Positions 1 to 6,663 are shown, counted from the first letter of the stretch. The stretch: 15,814 nt of DNA from Faecalibacterium sp. UBA7177 (GCA_002491225.1 DKVN01000004.1:10978-26791), one strand, 5' to 3'. Notes: generated from the sequence alone by a model not told the origin. Made by a program: numbers and translations.

Positions 1-460
1 TGGGCTCGTGGGCGAACACATACTCCCTGAACCCCGCAAACCAAAGCGAGCCTGACACACTGGCCGCGCGGGAGAAGACATCCGTTTGATAAAGGGCGTA
101 AACCGCGAACAATCCCGCCAGCGAGTAGCCAGCGATCCCGCGCCAGCGGGGCGTGCCGGGCAGCTCCCGCTCGGCAGCGGGCAGGGTCTCGCCGGTCAAA
201 AGGCGCAGATACGCCTCAGCGCCGCCGGTGAAAGGTGCTCCGTTTTTGAACGCCGCCGCCCCGGCCCAGGGGGCCATGTCGTGCTCCCAGGCAAGCCCGC
301 TGATCGCCACCAACGAGAGCGGCGGGCAGCCGCCGGCGCTCAGGACATCGTAGACCTTCTGCCCCTCATCCCCAAAGGTGTTGAGATACACCACCGGGGC
401 ATCCGCCTCGGCGGCGGGGAACACGCAAATCGTCCTGCCGCCTGTCACAAATGTGTGCAT
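1..460 (-). CDS. Alpha/beta-hydrolase esterase, partial (3' end outside window)
   Basis: The first 153 codons of a minus-strand gene that leaves the window at its left edge. The protein starts MHTFVTGGRT and contains GYSLAG with the putative nucleophile Ser113, the G-x-S-x-x-G elbow of alpha/beta-hydrolase esterases of the esterase D / enterochelin-esterase-like kind. The segment after it (VFSRAASVSGSLW) fits the strand and loop that follow the nucleophile in that family. The catalytic Asp and His would lie in the missing C-terminal part. No signal peptide is visible, so a cytoplasmic enzyme is likely; its substrate cannot be told. The ATG at 460 is chosen because GGGGAGG lies 8 bases upstream and a near-consensus promoter sits about 35 bases before it. 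An ATG at 468 is in another frame and meets a stop after seven codons. Family fold is fairly sure, exact enzyme is not. Confidence 0.75.
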   Translation of the reverse strand, partial: MHTFVTGGRTICVFPAAEADAPVVYLNTFGDEGQKVYDVLSAGGCPPLSLVAISGLAWEHDMAPWAGAAAFKNGAPFTGGAEAYLRLLTGETLPAAERELPGTPRWRGIAGYSLAGLFAVYALYQTDVFSRAASVSGSLWFAGFREYVFAHEP

Positions 461-496
461 CGGTGCATCCCTCCCCGCTTTTGCTCTGCCAACATG

Positions 497-525
497 ATTA
501 TATCGAAGATTTGACACAATGACAA
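497..525 (-). promoter_or_regulatory. Sigma-A promoter of the partial esterase gene
   Basis: On the minus strand TTGTCA (520-525) and TATAAT (497-502) are separated by exactly 17 bases. Transcription would begin near 490, giving a short leader before the esterase ATG at 460. Seen directly as a consensus match; activity is inferred. Confidence 0.75.
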
Positions 526-630
526 CAATGTCCGGCCCTCGCACCATACGCTGTCGCCTTGTATCCAGGAATGGTAAGCTACAGGCTGGAACGATGAGCA
601 AGGTGCACACAATAAGACCAACCGCAAACA

Positions 631-661
631 AAAAGCAGCCTCTCGCGCGGAGGCTGCTTTT
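631..661 (-). terminator. Intrinsic terminator of the ribbon-helix-helix gene
   Basis: A 12-base perfect stem (631-642 with 650-661; core GCAGCCTC/GAGGCTGC) with a 7-base loop begins directly after the TAG stop of the minus-strand gene at 663. On the minus strand the stem ends in TTTT and runs on as TGTTTG, a good U-tract. Confidence 0.8.
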
Positions 662-662
662 G

Positions 663-860
663 CTATTCTTCGGGGATCACCAGCCGGGCCAGGGCATAGT
701 CAATGCACATCTGCACCAGTTCGTTGCGGGTTCGGCCTGTTTGGGCGGCCACATCATCCAATCTGCCGAGCATCGTGTCCGGCAAACGCACCGATACCAC
801 CGTGGATTTGCCCACGGCTGGTTTGCGGTGCGGAACAATAAACCTGTCCTCCTGCGCCAT
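663..860 (-). CDS. Ribbon-helix-helix (CopG/Arc-type) DNA-binding protein
   Basis: A 65-residue protein. After a basic N-terminal stretch, residues 19-62 match the ribbon-helix-helix pattern: a strand (STVVSVRLPD) that would lie in the major groove, then two helices joined at TGRTRNE, ending LARLVIPEE. Proteins of this size bind DNA as dimers and usually repress their own promoter. The ATG at 860 is preferred because GGAGGTG sits six bases upstream; the same frame stays open to 1004 but that extension is lysine- and tyrosine-rich and AT-rich, unlike a coding N-terminus. No toxin partner follows, so an antitoxin role is not supported. The neighbour is the divergent SLOG gene at 966, with a palindrome in the shared upstream region. 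DNA-binding class is confident, regulon unknown. Confidence 0.8.
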   Translation of the reverse strand: MAQEDRFIVPHRKPAVGKSTVVSVRLPDTMLGRLDDVAAQTGRTRNELVQMCIDYALARLVIPEE

Positions 861-920
861 CTTGCACCTCCGCCAGAATTTTCTTGTATTATTATGGAGC
901 ACAATGGTGTATGATTTATA

Positions 921-938
921 TATTACAAATATGTAATA
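921..938. promoter_or_regulatory. Candidate operator palindrome between divergent genes
   Basis: TATTACA (921-927) and TGTAATA (932-938) form a perfect 7-base inverted repeat around a 4-base spacer. It lies in the AT-rich gap between the ribbon-helix-helix gene and the SLOG gene and is of a size such dimers commonly bind. Binding is an inference; no clean -35/-10 pair could be assigned on either strand here. Confidence 0.45.
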
Positions 939-965
939 CAGAACGTGTCGCGCGGAGGACAGAAT

Positions 966-1457
966 ATGGACAAGCGGCCGTTTACCTGTTGCTTTACGGA
1001 GCACCGCAATCTGCCGATGGGCATGGACGAGGAAATCTGGCGGCGGGTGTATGCCTGCCTGGAGCCGCTGCTAAAGGAGGGTGTGCGGTATTTCGGTGTG
1101 GGCGGGGCGCTGGGATTTGACACGCTGATGGCGGAAAAGCTGCTCGAACTGCGGGAGAGCCGTCCCCAGCTGCGGGTGATTCTGGTGCAGCCCTTCCGAG
1201 GCTACCAGAGCCGCTGGACACCCGCCCAGCAGGCCCGTGCTGCGGCGGTTGAGCGGAGGGTGGACAAGGTAGTCGTCTGCAGGCAAACGCCCGGCCGTGG
1301 GGCCTTTCTGGCCCGCGACCGGCACCTGGTGGATGGCTCAGGATACTGCATCGCCTGGTGCACCCGCAACACAGGCGGTACGGCGTATACGCTGCGCTAT
1401 GCACAGCAGCAGGGCCTGCGGGTGTGGAATGTGGCGGAACCGGACGAAAGAGGGTGA
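966..1457 (+). CDS. SLOG-superfamily protein (YpsA/DUF1273-like)
   Basis: A 163-residue cytosolic protein. It opens with TCCFTEHRNLP, the signature start of the YpsA/DUF1273 group, and has the glycine-rich Rossmann-type loop GVGGALGFDTLMAE at residues 44-57 followed by a strand (LRVILVQPF) and a downstream G-G-T motif (NTGGTAYTLRYA). SLOG domains bind nucleotide-type ligands; YpsA relatives have been linked to cell division in Firmicutes, while other SLOG proteins act in stress and defence signalling. The ATG at 966 is chosen because GGAGGA lies seven bases before it; an upstream in-frame start at 945 has no such site. It is divergent from the ribbon-helix-helix gene and is followed by 160 AT-rich bases. 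The ligand and role in this organism cannot be read from sequence. Confidence 0.8.
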   Translation: MDKRPFTCCFTEHRNLPMGMDEEIWRRVYACLEPLLKEGVRYFGVGGALGFDTLMAEKLLELRESRPQLRVILVQPFRGYQSRWTPAQQARAAAVERRVDKVVVCRQTPGRGAFLARDRHLVDGSGYCIAWCTRNTGGTAYTLRYAQQQGLRVWNVAEPDERG

Positions 1458-1497
1458 TTGCACCTTGCCGAAACAGCCGGAATTTTTTATAATGATA

Positions 1498-1565
1498 AGA
1501 AATAGGATATTATTTCTCACATTTTTACAAAATCACATAAAAATCCCAATAATAGGACGTTCTTT
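1498..1565. repeat. Inverted and direct repeats upstream of the helicase gene
   Basis: AGAAATA (1498-1504) and TATTTCT (1511-1517) form a 7-base inverted repeat. In addition AATAGGATATTATTT (1501-1515) recurs as AATAGGACGTTCTTT (1551-1565), 12 of 15 bases identical and 50 bases apart, the second copy lying where the -35 region of the helicase promoter would be. These could be operator half-sites or a weak terminator for the SLOG gene. The function is not shown by the sequence. Confidence 0.35.
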
Positions 1566-1566
1566 A

Positions 1567-1575
1567 TGGTATACT
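1567..1575 (+). promoter_or_regulatory. Extended -10 promoter of the helicase cassette
   Basis: TGGTATACT is a TGn extended -10 element with a five-of-six match to TATAAT. No convincing -35 box stands 17 bases upstream, which extended -10 promoters can tolerate. It would give a leader of about 37 bases before the ATG at 1620. Confidence 0.45.
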
Positions 1576-1619
1576 GAAACCATCCAAACCATTCATAACC
1601 CATAAAAGGTGTGATCTGT

Positions 1620-3545
1620 ATGTTGCAGCCCGGCCTTTATGAGCAGGTCGTCAACGAGGAGATCGGCAGCGAGCTGGACGCGCTTTTGCCCCAGCGCCGT
1701 GCTGTTGCGGCCATCGACAGGGCGGAGGCCTCCCAGGTGTTGGCCCAGTATCTGGCCCAGGTGGCCCAAAAGGGGCTGGACAATCTGGCAGATCGGGGCG
1801 GCGATCTGTCCGCGCAGGTCGAGCTGGTCAACCGGCTGATCCAAACCATCGAACACACAACCGAGGAAGCTGACTTTGCCCCTCTGCGCGTTGACGGCAG
1901 GGCAGAGCAGCTTCTTGCGCTTTTGCGGGAGCAGGACCCGCTGCTCGCCGCGGGGAAAACCGCGGACGACCTGCCCCGCCCCGAAACGCCGCTCGCCCGC
2001 AGCAGTCTCTTTACCGGGGCGCTGAACGAGCCCCAGATGTTTTCGGAGCTGAAAAAGGAGATCGCCAGCGCCGACCGGATCGACATGCTGGTCTCCTTCA
2101 TCAAGTGGAGCGGCCTGCGCCTGATTCTGGAGGAACTGCGCGCCTTTACCCAGAACGGCGGCCAGCTGCGGGTGATCTCCACCTCCTACATGGGCGCCAC
2201 CGACTCCAAAGCCATCGAGGAGCTGCACCGGCTGCCCAACACCCAGATCAAGATCAGCTACGACACCGACCGCACCCGCCTGCACGCCAAGACCTACGTA
2301 TTCTATCGCGATACCGGCTTTACCACCGCCTACGTGGGCTCCTCCAACCTCTCCGAGGTGGCCATGTCCAGCGGGCTGGAATGGAACGTGAAGGTCACCG
2401 CCAAGGACCTGCCCACCACCCTGCAAAAGATCACCGCTACCTTTGACAGCTACTGGAACGCGCCGGAGTTTGAGCCGTACCGGGAAGAGGAGCACGGGCG
2501 ATTGCTCCGGGCGCTGAAAGCGGAGCGGGGCCGGGGCGAGGAGCGGCCGCGGGAGATGCTCTTCAACATCCGGCCCTACGCCTACCAGCAGGAGATTCTG
2601 GACAAGCTGGACGCCGAGCGCAAGGTGCGGGGGCTCACCCGCAACCTGGTGGTGGCAGCCACCGGCACCGGCAAAACGGTGATCTCGGCCTTTGACTACC
2701 GCCGCTTTTGCAAGGAGCACCCCGGCGGGGCCAACCGTCTGCTCTTTGTGGCCCATCGGGAGGAGATTTTGCGCCAGAGCCTCTACACCTTCCAGAACAT
2801 CCTGCGGGACCCGAACTTTGGTGAGCTGTTTGTAGGCTCCAGCCGCCCGGAGAGCCTGGACCACCTGTTTGTCTCGATCCAGACGGTGAACTCGCAGGAG
2901 CTGTGCGACCGTCTGCCGTCCGGCTATTACGACTACATTGTGGTGGACGAGTTTCACCACGCCGCCGCGCCCACCTACCAGCGTCTGCTGGAGCATTTTC
3001 GGCCCCAGCTGCTGCTGGGCCTGACCGCCACGCCGGAACGGATGGACGGCAAGAGCGTGCTGGACTATTTCGGCGGGCGCGTTGCGGCGGAGATTCGGCT
3101 GCCGGAGGCCATCGACCGGAAGCTGCTCTGCCCTTTCCAGTATTTTGGGGTGGCGGATACGGTCGATCTGAACGAGCTTCGCTGGGTGCGGGGCGGCTAC
3201 GACAAGGGCGAACTGAGCAACCTGTACTCGCTCAACCGCGCGGTGGCCGAGCGCCGGGCGGCCCACATCCTGCAATCGCTGGACCGCTATGTCACCGACA
3301 TGGACGCGGTGAAGGGCCTGGGCTTTTGTGTGTCGGTAGAGCACGCCCGGTTCATGGCCGCATAAGTTTTGCTGTTTGTGCGGGAGAGCAAAAATGACCA
3401 GGCCGGTGCGGCGCCCTACACCTTTTTAGGAACAGCCAACTATGTCAAGCACGAGGGCAGCCGCCCGATGAGCATTACCTGGAAGCTGGATCTGCCCATC
3501 CCGGCGAAGTATCTCAGGAAAACAAATAAATTGGTGGTGGGATAA
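1620..3545 (+). pseudogene. PLD-nuclease/DEAD-box helicase of the DUF3427 type, internally deleted
   Basis: The open part encodes 581 residues. Residues about 130-270 form a phospholipase-D-like nuclease with an HAK...GSSN motif (from about residue 222). A superfamily-2 helicase lobe follows: Walker A AATGTGKT (about 346), motif II DEFH (about 443) and TATPER (about 469). The frame stops at TAA 3363 just after VEHARFMAA. In the same frame, 3366-3542 encodes 59 more residues (LLFVRESKND ... SRPMSITWKL) that match the very C-terminal end of DUF3427 proteins. Intact relatives are about 1,000 residues (from memory), so the second RecA lobe and most of DUF3427 have been deleted, leaving a stop at the scar. 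ATP-driven activity is therefore unlikely. The ATG at 1620 has AAAGG ten bases upstream; the earlier GTG at 1611 is too close to it. Family and damage are confident. Confidence 0.8.
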
Positions 3546-3982
3546 TGAACACGAACAACGAAAACCCCAGAGTGGGAAAGAGATTCCAAATTGCCGTAAA
3601 AGAATGGTTTGAGAAAGAGACAGGGGATCACTACGAACTGGAATATCCCATTGCGATAGGGGAACCAGCGAAACTCCATAAATTTGACATTGCAGAGAAG
3701 AACGGAAAAAGAGTTATCGAATGTAAGTGCTACACCTGGACGGAAACAGGGAATGTTCCAAGCGCAAAAATGGGGTTTACGAATGAAGCGGTATTCTATC
3801 TTTCTTTTTTGCCGGATAGCGTTGAAAAGATCATAGTGATGTCTAAATCATACCATTTAAGGCGTGGAGAAACACTTGCGGAATATTATTTCAAAACCAA
3901 TCGGCATCTTTTAGGACATATCAAAATTATGGAATATGATATGGATACCAAAACAATGCATATGGCAGGAGAGAACAAATGA
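3545..3982 (+). CDS. PD-(D/E)XK nuclease-like protein
   Basis: A 145-residue protein. Residues 45-62 (HKFD ... RVIECKC) give the restriction-endonuclease-like core: Asp48, then Glu59-Cys-Lys61 as the (D/E)-x-K pair on the next strand. This arrangement suggests a metal-dependent DNA nuclease or a nuclease-fold DNA-binding subunit; the target is unknown. The ATG overlaps the stop of the helicase remnant (TAATG) and its own stop overlaps the next ATG (ATGA), so the three genes form one translational unit. The gene is clearly more AT-rich and lysine-rich than its neighbours, a sign of separate acquisition. The short length and loss of the helicase leave it unclear whether it still works with a partner. 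Fold assignment rests on the motif only. Confidence 0.6.
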   Translation: MNTNNENPRVGKRFQIAVKEWFEKETGDHYELEYPIAIGEPAKLHKFDIAEKNGKRVIECKCYTWTETGNVPSAKMGFTNEAVFYLSFLPDSVEKIIVMSKSYHLRRGETLAEYYFKTNRHLLGHIKIMEYDMDTKTMHMAGENK

Positions 3983-4371
3983 CAGAAGTAGTTGCAGCCC
4001 TGATTTGGGCGGGGGACAAGTTCATGATCTGCCAGCGCCCGGCACACAAGGCCAGAGGACTTTTGTGGGAGTTCGTGGGCGGCAAGGTGGAGCCGGGCGA
4101 GACAAAGCAACAGGCCCTCATCCGGGAGTGCCAGGAGGAAATTGCCGTCACGCTGGATGTGGGCAAGGTGTTTATGGATGTGGTGCATGAATACCCCGAC
4201 CTGACGGTACATCTGACCCTTTTTCACGCCGCGATCCGGGAGGGCGTGCCCCAAAAGCTGGAGCACAACGACATCCGCTGGATCAGGGTGGACGAGATCG
4301 ACCAGTACGAGTTCTGCCCGGCGGATGAGACGATTTTGGAGAGGCTGAAACGCGGCCAGGATGGAGGATAA
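3979..4371 (+). CDS. Nudix hydrolase (MutT-like, (d)NTP pyrophosphohydrolase)
   Basis: A 130-residue single-domain Nudix protein, the usual length for MutT. The Nudix box runs from Gly35 to Val57: G-KVEPG-E-TKQQALI-RECQEEIAV. All metal-binding acids (Glu50, Glu53, Glu54) are present, but the penultimate glycine of the box is Ala56. The flanks (CQRPAHKARGLLWEFVGGK, and IRWIRVDEIDQYEFCPAD) match MutT/CTG pyrophosphohydrolases that hydrolyse oxidised or non-canonical nucleoside triphosphates to monophosphates and pyrophosphate. The start is fixed by the ATGA overlap with the nuclease-like gene. GC content returns to the host-like high level here. Precise substrate is not determined by sequence. 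Confidence 0.85.
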   Translation: MTEVVAALIWAGDKFMICQRPAHKARGLLWEFVGGKVEPGETKQQALIRECQEEIAVTLDVGKVFMDVVHEYPDLTVHLTLFHAAIREGVPQKLEHNDIRWIRVDEIDQYEFCPADETILERLKRGQDGG

Positions 4372-4477
4372 AAGGATTCTCTCGGACGGCTGCCTGCTAA
4401 ACTTATCGCAAAATGGCAAAAAGAACGGTGATTTGATGATCTGCACGGTGGTTTTATAAAGCAACAGACGAAACAAA

Positions 4478-4507
4478 AAGGCCGCTGCATCGATACACAG
4501 CGGCCTT
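4478..4507 (-). terminator. Terminator of the interrupted tRNA-Arg (minus strand)
   Basis: AAGGCCGCTG (4478-4487) pairs perfectly with CAGCGGCCTT (4498-4507) around a 10-base loop. The minus strand continues into TTTTTGTTT, a clear U-tract, while the plus side has only ATCC. It lies ten bases past the CCA end of the tRNA fragment, so it is probably the old terminator of that tRNA and may also end the plus-strand cassette weakly. Confidence 0.65.
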
Positions 4508-4516
4508 ATCCTTATA

Positions 4517-4561
4517 TGGTGCGCCCGACTGGATTCGAACCAGCAGCCTTCCGGGTCGGAG
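4517..4561 (-). other. Attachment-site scar: 3' half of tRNA-Arg(CCG)
   Basis: On the minus strand this stretch reads as the end of a tRNA: anticodon loop CTCCGAC (4561-4555, anticodon CCG), the 3' anticodon stem CCGGA, variable loop AGGCT, a good T-arm (GCTGG/CCAGT around TTCGAAT), acceptor strand CGGGCGC, discriminator A and CCA. The 5' half is missing: the bases beyond 4561 cannot pair with CCGGA and no D-arm follows. Breaks at the anticodon loop are typical of tyrosine-recombinase integration into tRNA genes, where the displaced 3' half stays beside the old downstream DNA. The adjacent terminator at 4478-4507 fits that, placing the element to the right of 4562. Confidence 0.75.
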
Positions 4562-4622
4562 TTGTGGGGCGTTCGTGACATTCGTGTAAAGTTGAGGTCA
4601 AAAATGTCGGGGAAAGCCTTGG

Positions 4623-4723
4623 TTTTCTAACGTTTCTCGACGAGTTCGAGTTTAGTCGAGTACACCCGAAATCGTTGCAGATGATTAGAAAATAGGGCTG
4701 CCCGTTAGAAGAATGTTAGAAAA
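4623..4723. repeat. Four GTTAGAAAA-type boxes, possible integrase arm sites
   Basis: TTTTCTAAC (4623-4631) is the exact reverse complement of GTTAGAAAA (4715-4723). Near copies are ATTAGAAAA (4684-4692) and GTTAGAAGA (4704-4712). Short repeats clustered 60-160 bases from a tRNA attachment core are the usual layout of arm-type binding sites of tyrosine integrases. The role is inferred from layout. Confidence 0.5.
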
Positions 4724-4938
4724 TCTAATAAATCTGGAAGGCACCATTTCCCTATAAGGGGAACCGCACGATCAAGGTAAAGACAGCGTCCGCGACGTAA
4801 AAATTGCAGGATGCTTTTTCATGCTTTGAATTTGGGAGAGAAGGGCTATACAGGCTTGGCTGTGCAAACAAAAAGACGTGAAACTGATGGCAGAGTTGGA
4901 AAATGAAGCTGGACTGATCGAGAGGAAACGACACGACC

Positions 4939-5148
4939 TTGGAAAATCCAGTTTACTGTATTGAGCAAGGATTGCTGTATCAGACCGACCACAAGGGCCA
5001 CAAAAACTGTGCGTTCCCTGGTAAAGACGAAACAGGCAAACCGCAATACGCCTGTATGCGCGGACGCAGCGGCAGTTGGTATTGGGCGGCAGCGGACAGC
5101 CAAAAACAGTTTGCTTTCCGCATGCCGGGCAGCAAACCACAACTATGA
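4939..5148 (+). pseudogene. Fragment of a DUF3991/TOPRIM primase-like gene
   Basis: The 69-residue reading frame contains YCIEQGLLYQ, then NCAFPGKDETGKPQYACMRG and SGSWYW. This pattern (glLYq ... N-x-x-F-x-GkDe-G-p-yA-x-RG) is that of the DUF3991 zinc-binding module that precedes TOPRIM in primase-like proteins of conjugative and mobilizable elements. Neither the upstream domain nor the TOPRIM catalytic part follows, and other frames around it are broken; a short helical stretch in another frame just before it (MAELENEAGLIERKRHDL, about 4887-4940) may be a further relic. No ribosome binding site precedes the ATG. I regard it as a decayed remnant. Recognition is from motif memory, so moderate. 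Confidence 0.5.
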
Positions 5149-5360
5149 CAACGAGTCCTCCGCCCGCGTGACCGCAGGCTGGATAGCTTGGAAGAGGCGG
5201 CCGCGGGCCAGCTGGCCCGGCCCGGATATGGCCCACTGCGACCGCGATCTCGGCCGGGCGTTTACCCCCTGCTGCTCGGGCTGCCTTGATATCCAGGTGG
5301 CCGAAAAGGCCAGGGCAGCGGTGCCCGACCTGCGTCGGACATCCCCCGCATCGGCCCGCG
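5149..5360. other. GC-rich stretch with no gene seen
   Basis: No reading frame here has a ribosome binding site or recognisable protein motif, and no RNA gene or repeat stands out. It separates the mobile-element remnant from the promoter at 5361. Confidence 0.5.
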
Positions 5361-5389
5361 TTGCATCAAAATCTGCTTTATGCTATACT
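5361..5389 (+). promoter_or_regulatory. Sigma-A promoter of the small membrane protein gene
   Basis: TTGCAT (5361-5366) and TATACT (5384-5389) are separated by 17 bases, and TGC directly before the -10 gives an extended -10 element. The leader to the ATG at 5471 would be about 75 bases. Confidence 0.7.
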
Positions 5390-5470
5390 GTTCCGTAAGG
5401 CGCCGCATGCTTGCTTATGAAAAGGGCATGCAGGTGGGGCGGCGGGAACTTTTACAGGGAGGACTCAGAA

Positions 5471-5788
5471 ATGGAATGGACGCAGACGATCCTGTATGTG
5501 TCGGTGGGAGCGCTGGCGCTGGTGCTGCTGTGCTGGACGGTCAATATGATCCTGGTGTTTCGCGGCAAAAAATCCAGCATGCTGCTGAGCCGGATCATGT
5601 ATCTTCTGGCGATCGCGGCGGTCGTGCTGCTCGCGGTGCGCAGCGGGGTTGTATACAACGAAAAGACCATGCTGGCCGCGGATCTTGTGGTGCTGGTGTG
5701 TATCGTGATCTCGTATGTCCGGCTGGAACGCACCCACAAATACGGCGAGGCAGACCCGGAGGAGGACAACGAAACGCCGACCCCCTGA
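5471..5788 (+). CDS. Small integral membrane protein, three predicted helices
   Basis: A 105-residue protein with three hydrophobic segments at about residues 6-28, 40-60 and 68-87 (ILYVSVGALALVLLCWTV; IMYLLAIAAVVLLAV; AADLVVLVCIVISYV) and a short acidic, proline-ending tail (EADPEEDNETPTP). The ATG at 5471 follows GGGAGGA by seven bases; an earlier in-frame ATG at 5411 has no such site. A good promoter lies upstream and a strong terminator 45 bases downstream, so it is a single-gene transcript. I do not recognise a family. It resembles many small Clostridia membrane proteins only in general shape, and no function can be proposed. Confidence 0.7.
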   Translation: MEWTQTILYVSVGALALVLLCWTVNMILVFRGKKSSMLLSRIMYLLAIAAVVLLAVRSGVVYNEKTMLAADLVVLVCIVISYVRLERTHKYGEADPEEDNETPTP

Positions 5789-5831
5789 GGCCATTCCGCA
5801 AAGCTCCAAACAGGGCTGAGACGCCAAAATC

Positions 5832-5875
5832 AAAAGGCTGCCCGGCGGGCCTTTCCACCCGCCGGGCAGCCTTTT
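5832..5875. terminator. Strong bidirectional terminator between convergent genes
   Basis: An 18-base perfect stem (5832-5849 with 5858-5875; core GGCTGCCCGGCGGG) around an 8-base loop, flanked by AAAA and TTTTT so that both strands end in a U-tract. It serves the small membrane protein gene (plus, ends 5788) and the four-helix protein gene (minus, ends 5923). Confidence 0.9.
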
Positions 5876-5922
5876 TGCAACTTTGGAAAACCACAAAAAG
5901 ACCAGACGGACCAAGGGGCGGC

Positions 5923-6576
5923 TTACACGCCGCCGCCCCAGCCGCGCCAGTCCTCGGTGATGCTTTCAGCGGGGGCGGCGGACGAATTTTCGCTCTGGGC
6001 GCGCAGTTCTGCCATCAGAGCGTTCATTTCCTCCTCAGACAGATTCGCCTTCAGCTTTGCGAGGGCGCTGTCCAGATCCTTCTTCGCACCGGCGGCGGTT
6101 CCCCTGGCCCATCCGGCCTCCTGCTTGTAAACTGCCTGGCGCAGCTTTTCGGCATACTCGCGCCCGGTGGGGGCCGGCGCGGCGGGGATGCCCGCCACAA
6201 CGGCCATCAGGGCCAACACCATCTTTACGGCAACCAGCGCGCGGCTCACACTGGGAAACTCGGTGTGGATGCCCGCAAGGTAATACTCGGAAAAGGCCCC
6301 GAAGAAGATCAGCTGGTATACAAGATAGACGCCCAGAAATACAAAGGCCGCGATGCAGCCCCGGTTGTTGGTCCAGCCGCGCGGGTGAAACCAGCACCAG
6401 ATGACGGCCGCCAGCATGACAGCGCAGAAGAAAAGCTCGCCATAAACGGGCAGAGGCCAAGAGGCCGGGCCGCGGGCAAGCAGATCACGAAGCAGCCAGC
6501 CCTGCCCGGCGATGATGACGGCCAGGCAGGCCACCACGGTACCGCATTTGGCCTCGGGAGCCGAAGTGTTTTCCAA
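5923..6576 (-). CDS. Four-helix membrane protein with C-terminal EDWRGWG tail
   Basis: A 217-residue protein starting at TTG. Four hydrophobic segments are seen at about residues 12-30, 43-63, 73-96 and 110-131. They are followed by a cytoplasmic-looking helical region (about 138-195, EKLRQAVYKQ ... LSEEEMNALMAELRAQ), a Ser/Ala-rich linker and the tail ITEDWRGWGGGV. The start is chosen because AAAGGAGG lies nine bases before TTG 6576; the frame is open further upstream, but it passes through the promoter. The same tail pattern ends the divergent gene at 6852. I do not recognise the family; the helical region resembles the SHOCT-like or oligomerisation tails seen on bacterial membrane proteins, but this is only an impression. 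Transcription starts from its own extended -10 promoter and ends at the bidirectional terminator. Confidence 0.75.
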   Translation of the reverse strand: MENTSAPEAKCGTVVACLAVIIAGQGWLLRDLLARGPASWPLPVYGELFFCAVMLAAVIWCWFHPRGWTNNRGCIAAFVFLGVYLVYQLIFFGAFSEYYLAGIHTEFPSVSRALVAVKMVLALMAVVAGIPAAPAPTGREYAEKLRQAVYKQEAGWARGTAAGAKKDLDSALAKLKANLSEEEMNALMAELRAQSENSSAAPAESITEDWRGWGGGV

Positions 6577-6634
6577 GAGGATCAGCCTCCTTTGAAGGGG
6601 TTTTGTCACCGCCCCGAAGACGGACATTTTTCCA

Positions 6635-6663
6635 ACTATACCACATTCCCCTGCCCCCGGCAA
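6635..6663 (-). promoter_or_regulatory. Extended -10 promoter of the four-helix protein gene
   Basis: On the minus strand TTGCCG (6658-6663) and TATAGT (6635-6640) are 17 bases apart, with TGG before the -10 box giving TGnTATAGT. The leader to the TTG start is about 55 bases. Confidence 0.65.

Larger units (their letters stand above)
4562..5160. mobile_element. Eroded end of an integrative element
   Basis: From the tRNA scar rightward the DNA has no intact gene. It holds repeated GTTAGAAAA-type boxes (4623-4723) and, further in, a broken DUF3991-type primase fragment (4939-5148), both expected of an integrated mobile element. The right limit is a guess based on where the primase remnant ends; no integrase is visible in the window. 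The rest may have been deleted or lie beyond the window. Confidence 0.45.

Noticed and set aside
945..1004. Longer versions of the SLOG protein (from 945) and of the ribbon-helix-helix protein (from 1004)
   Set aside because: They overlap each other's regulatory region and have no suitable ribosome binding sites, whereas the starts at 966 and 860 do.
1593..3344. A 583-codon minus-strand open frame opposite the helicase
   Set aside because: It mirrors the helicase remnant, which carries Walker A, DEFH and PLD motifs. Long antisense frames are usual in GC-rich DNA.
4500..4600. An intact tRNA gene on the minus strand
   Set aside because: Only the anticodon loop to CCA can be folded; the bases that should form the 5' anticodon stem, D-arm and 5' acceptor strand do not pair.
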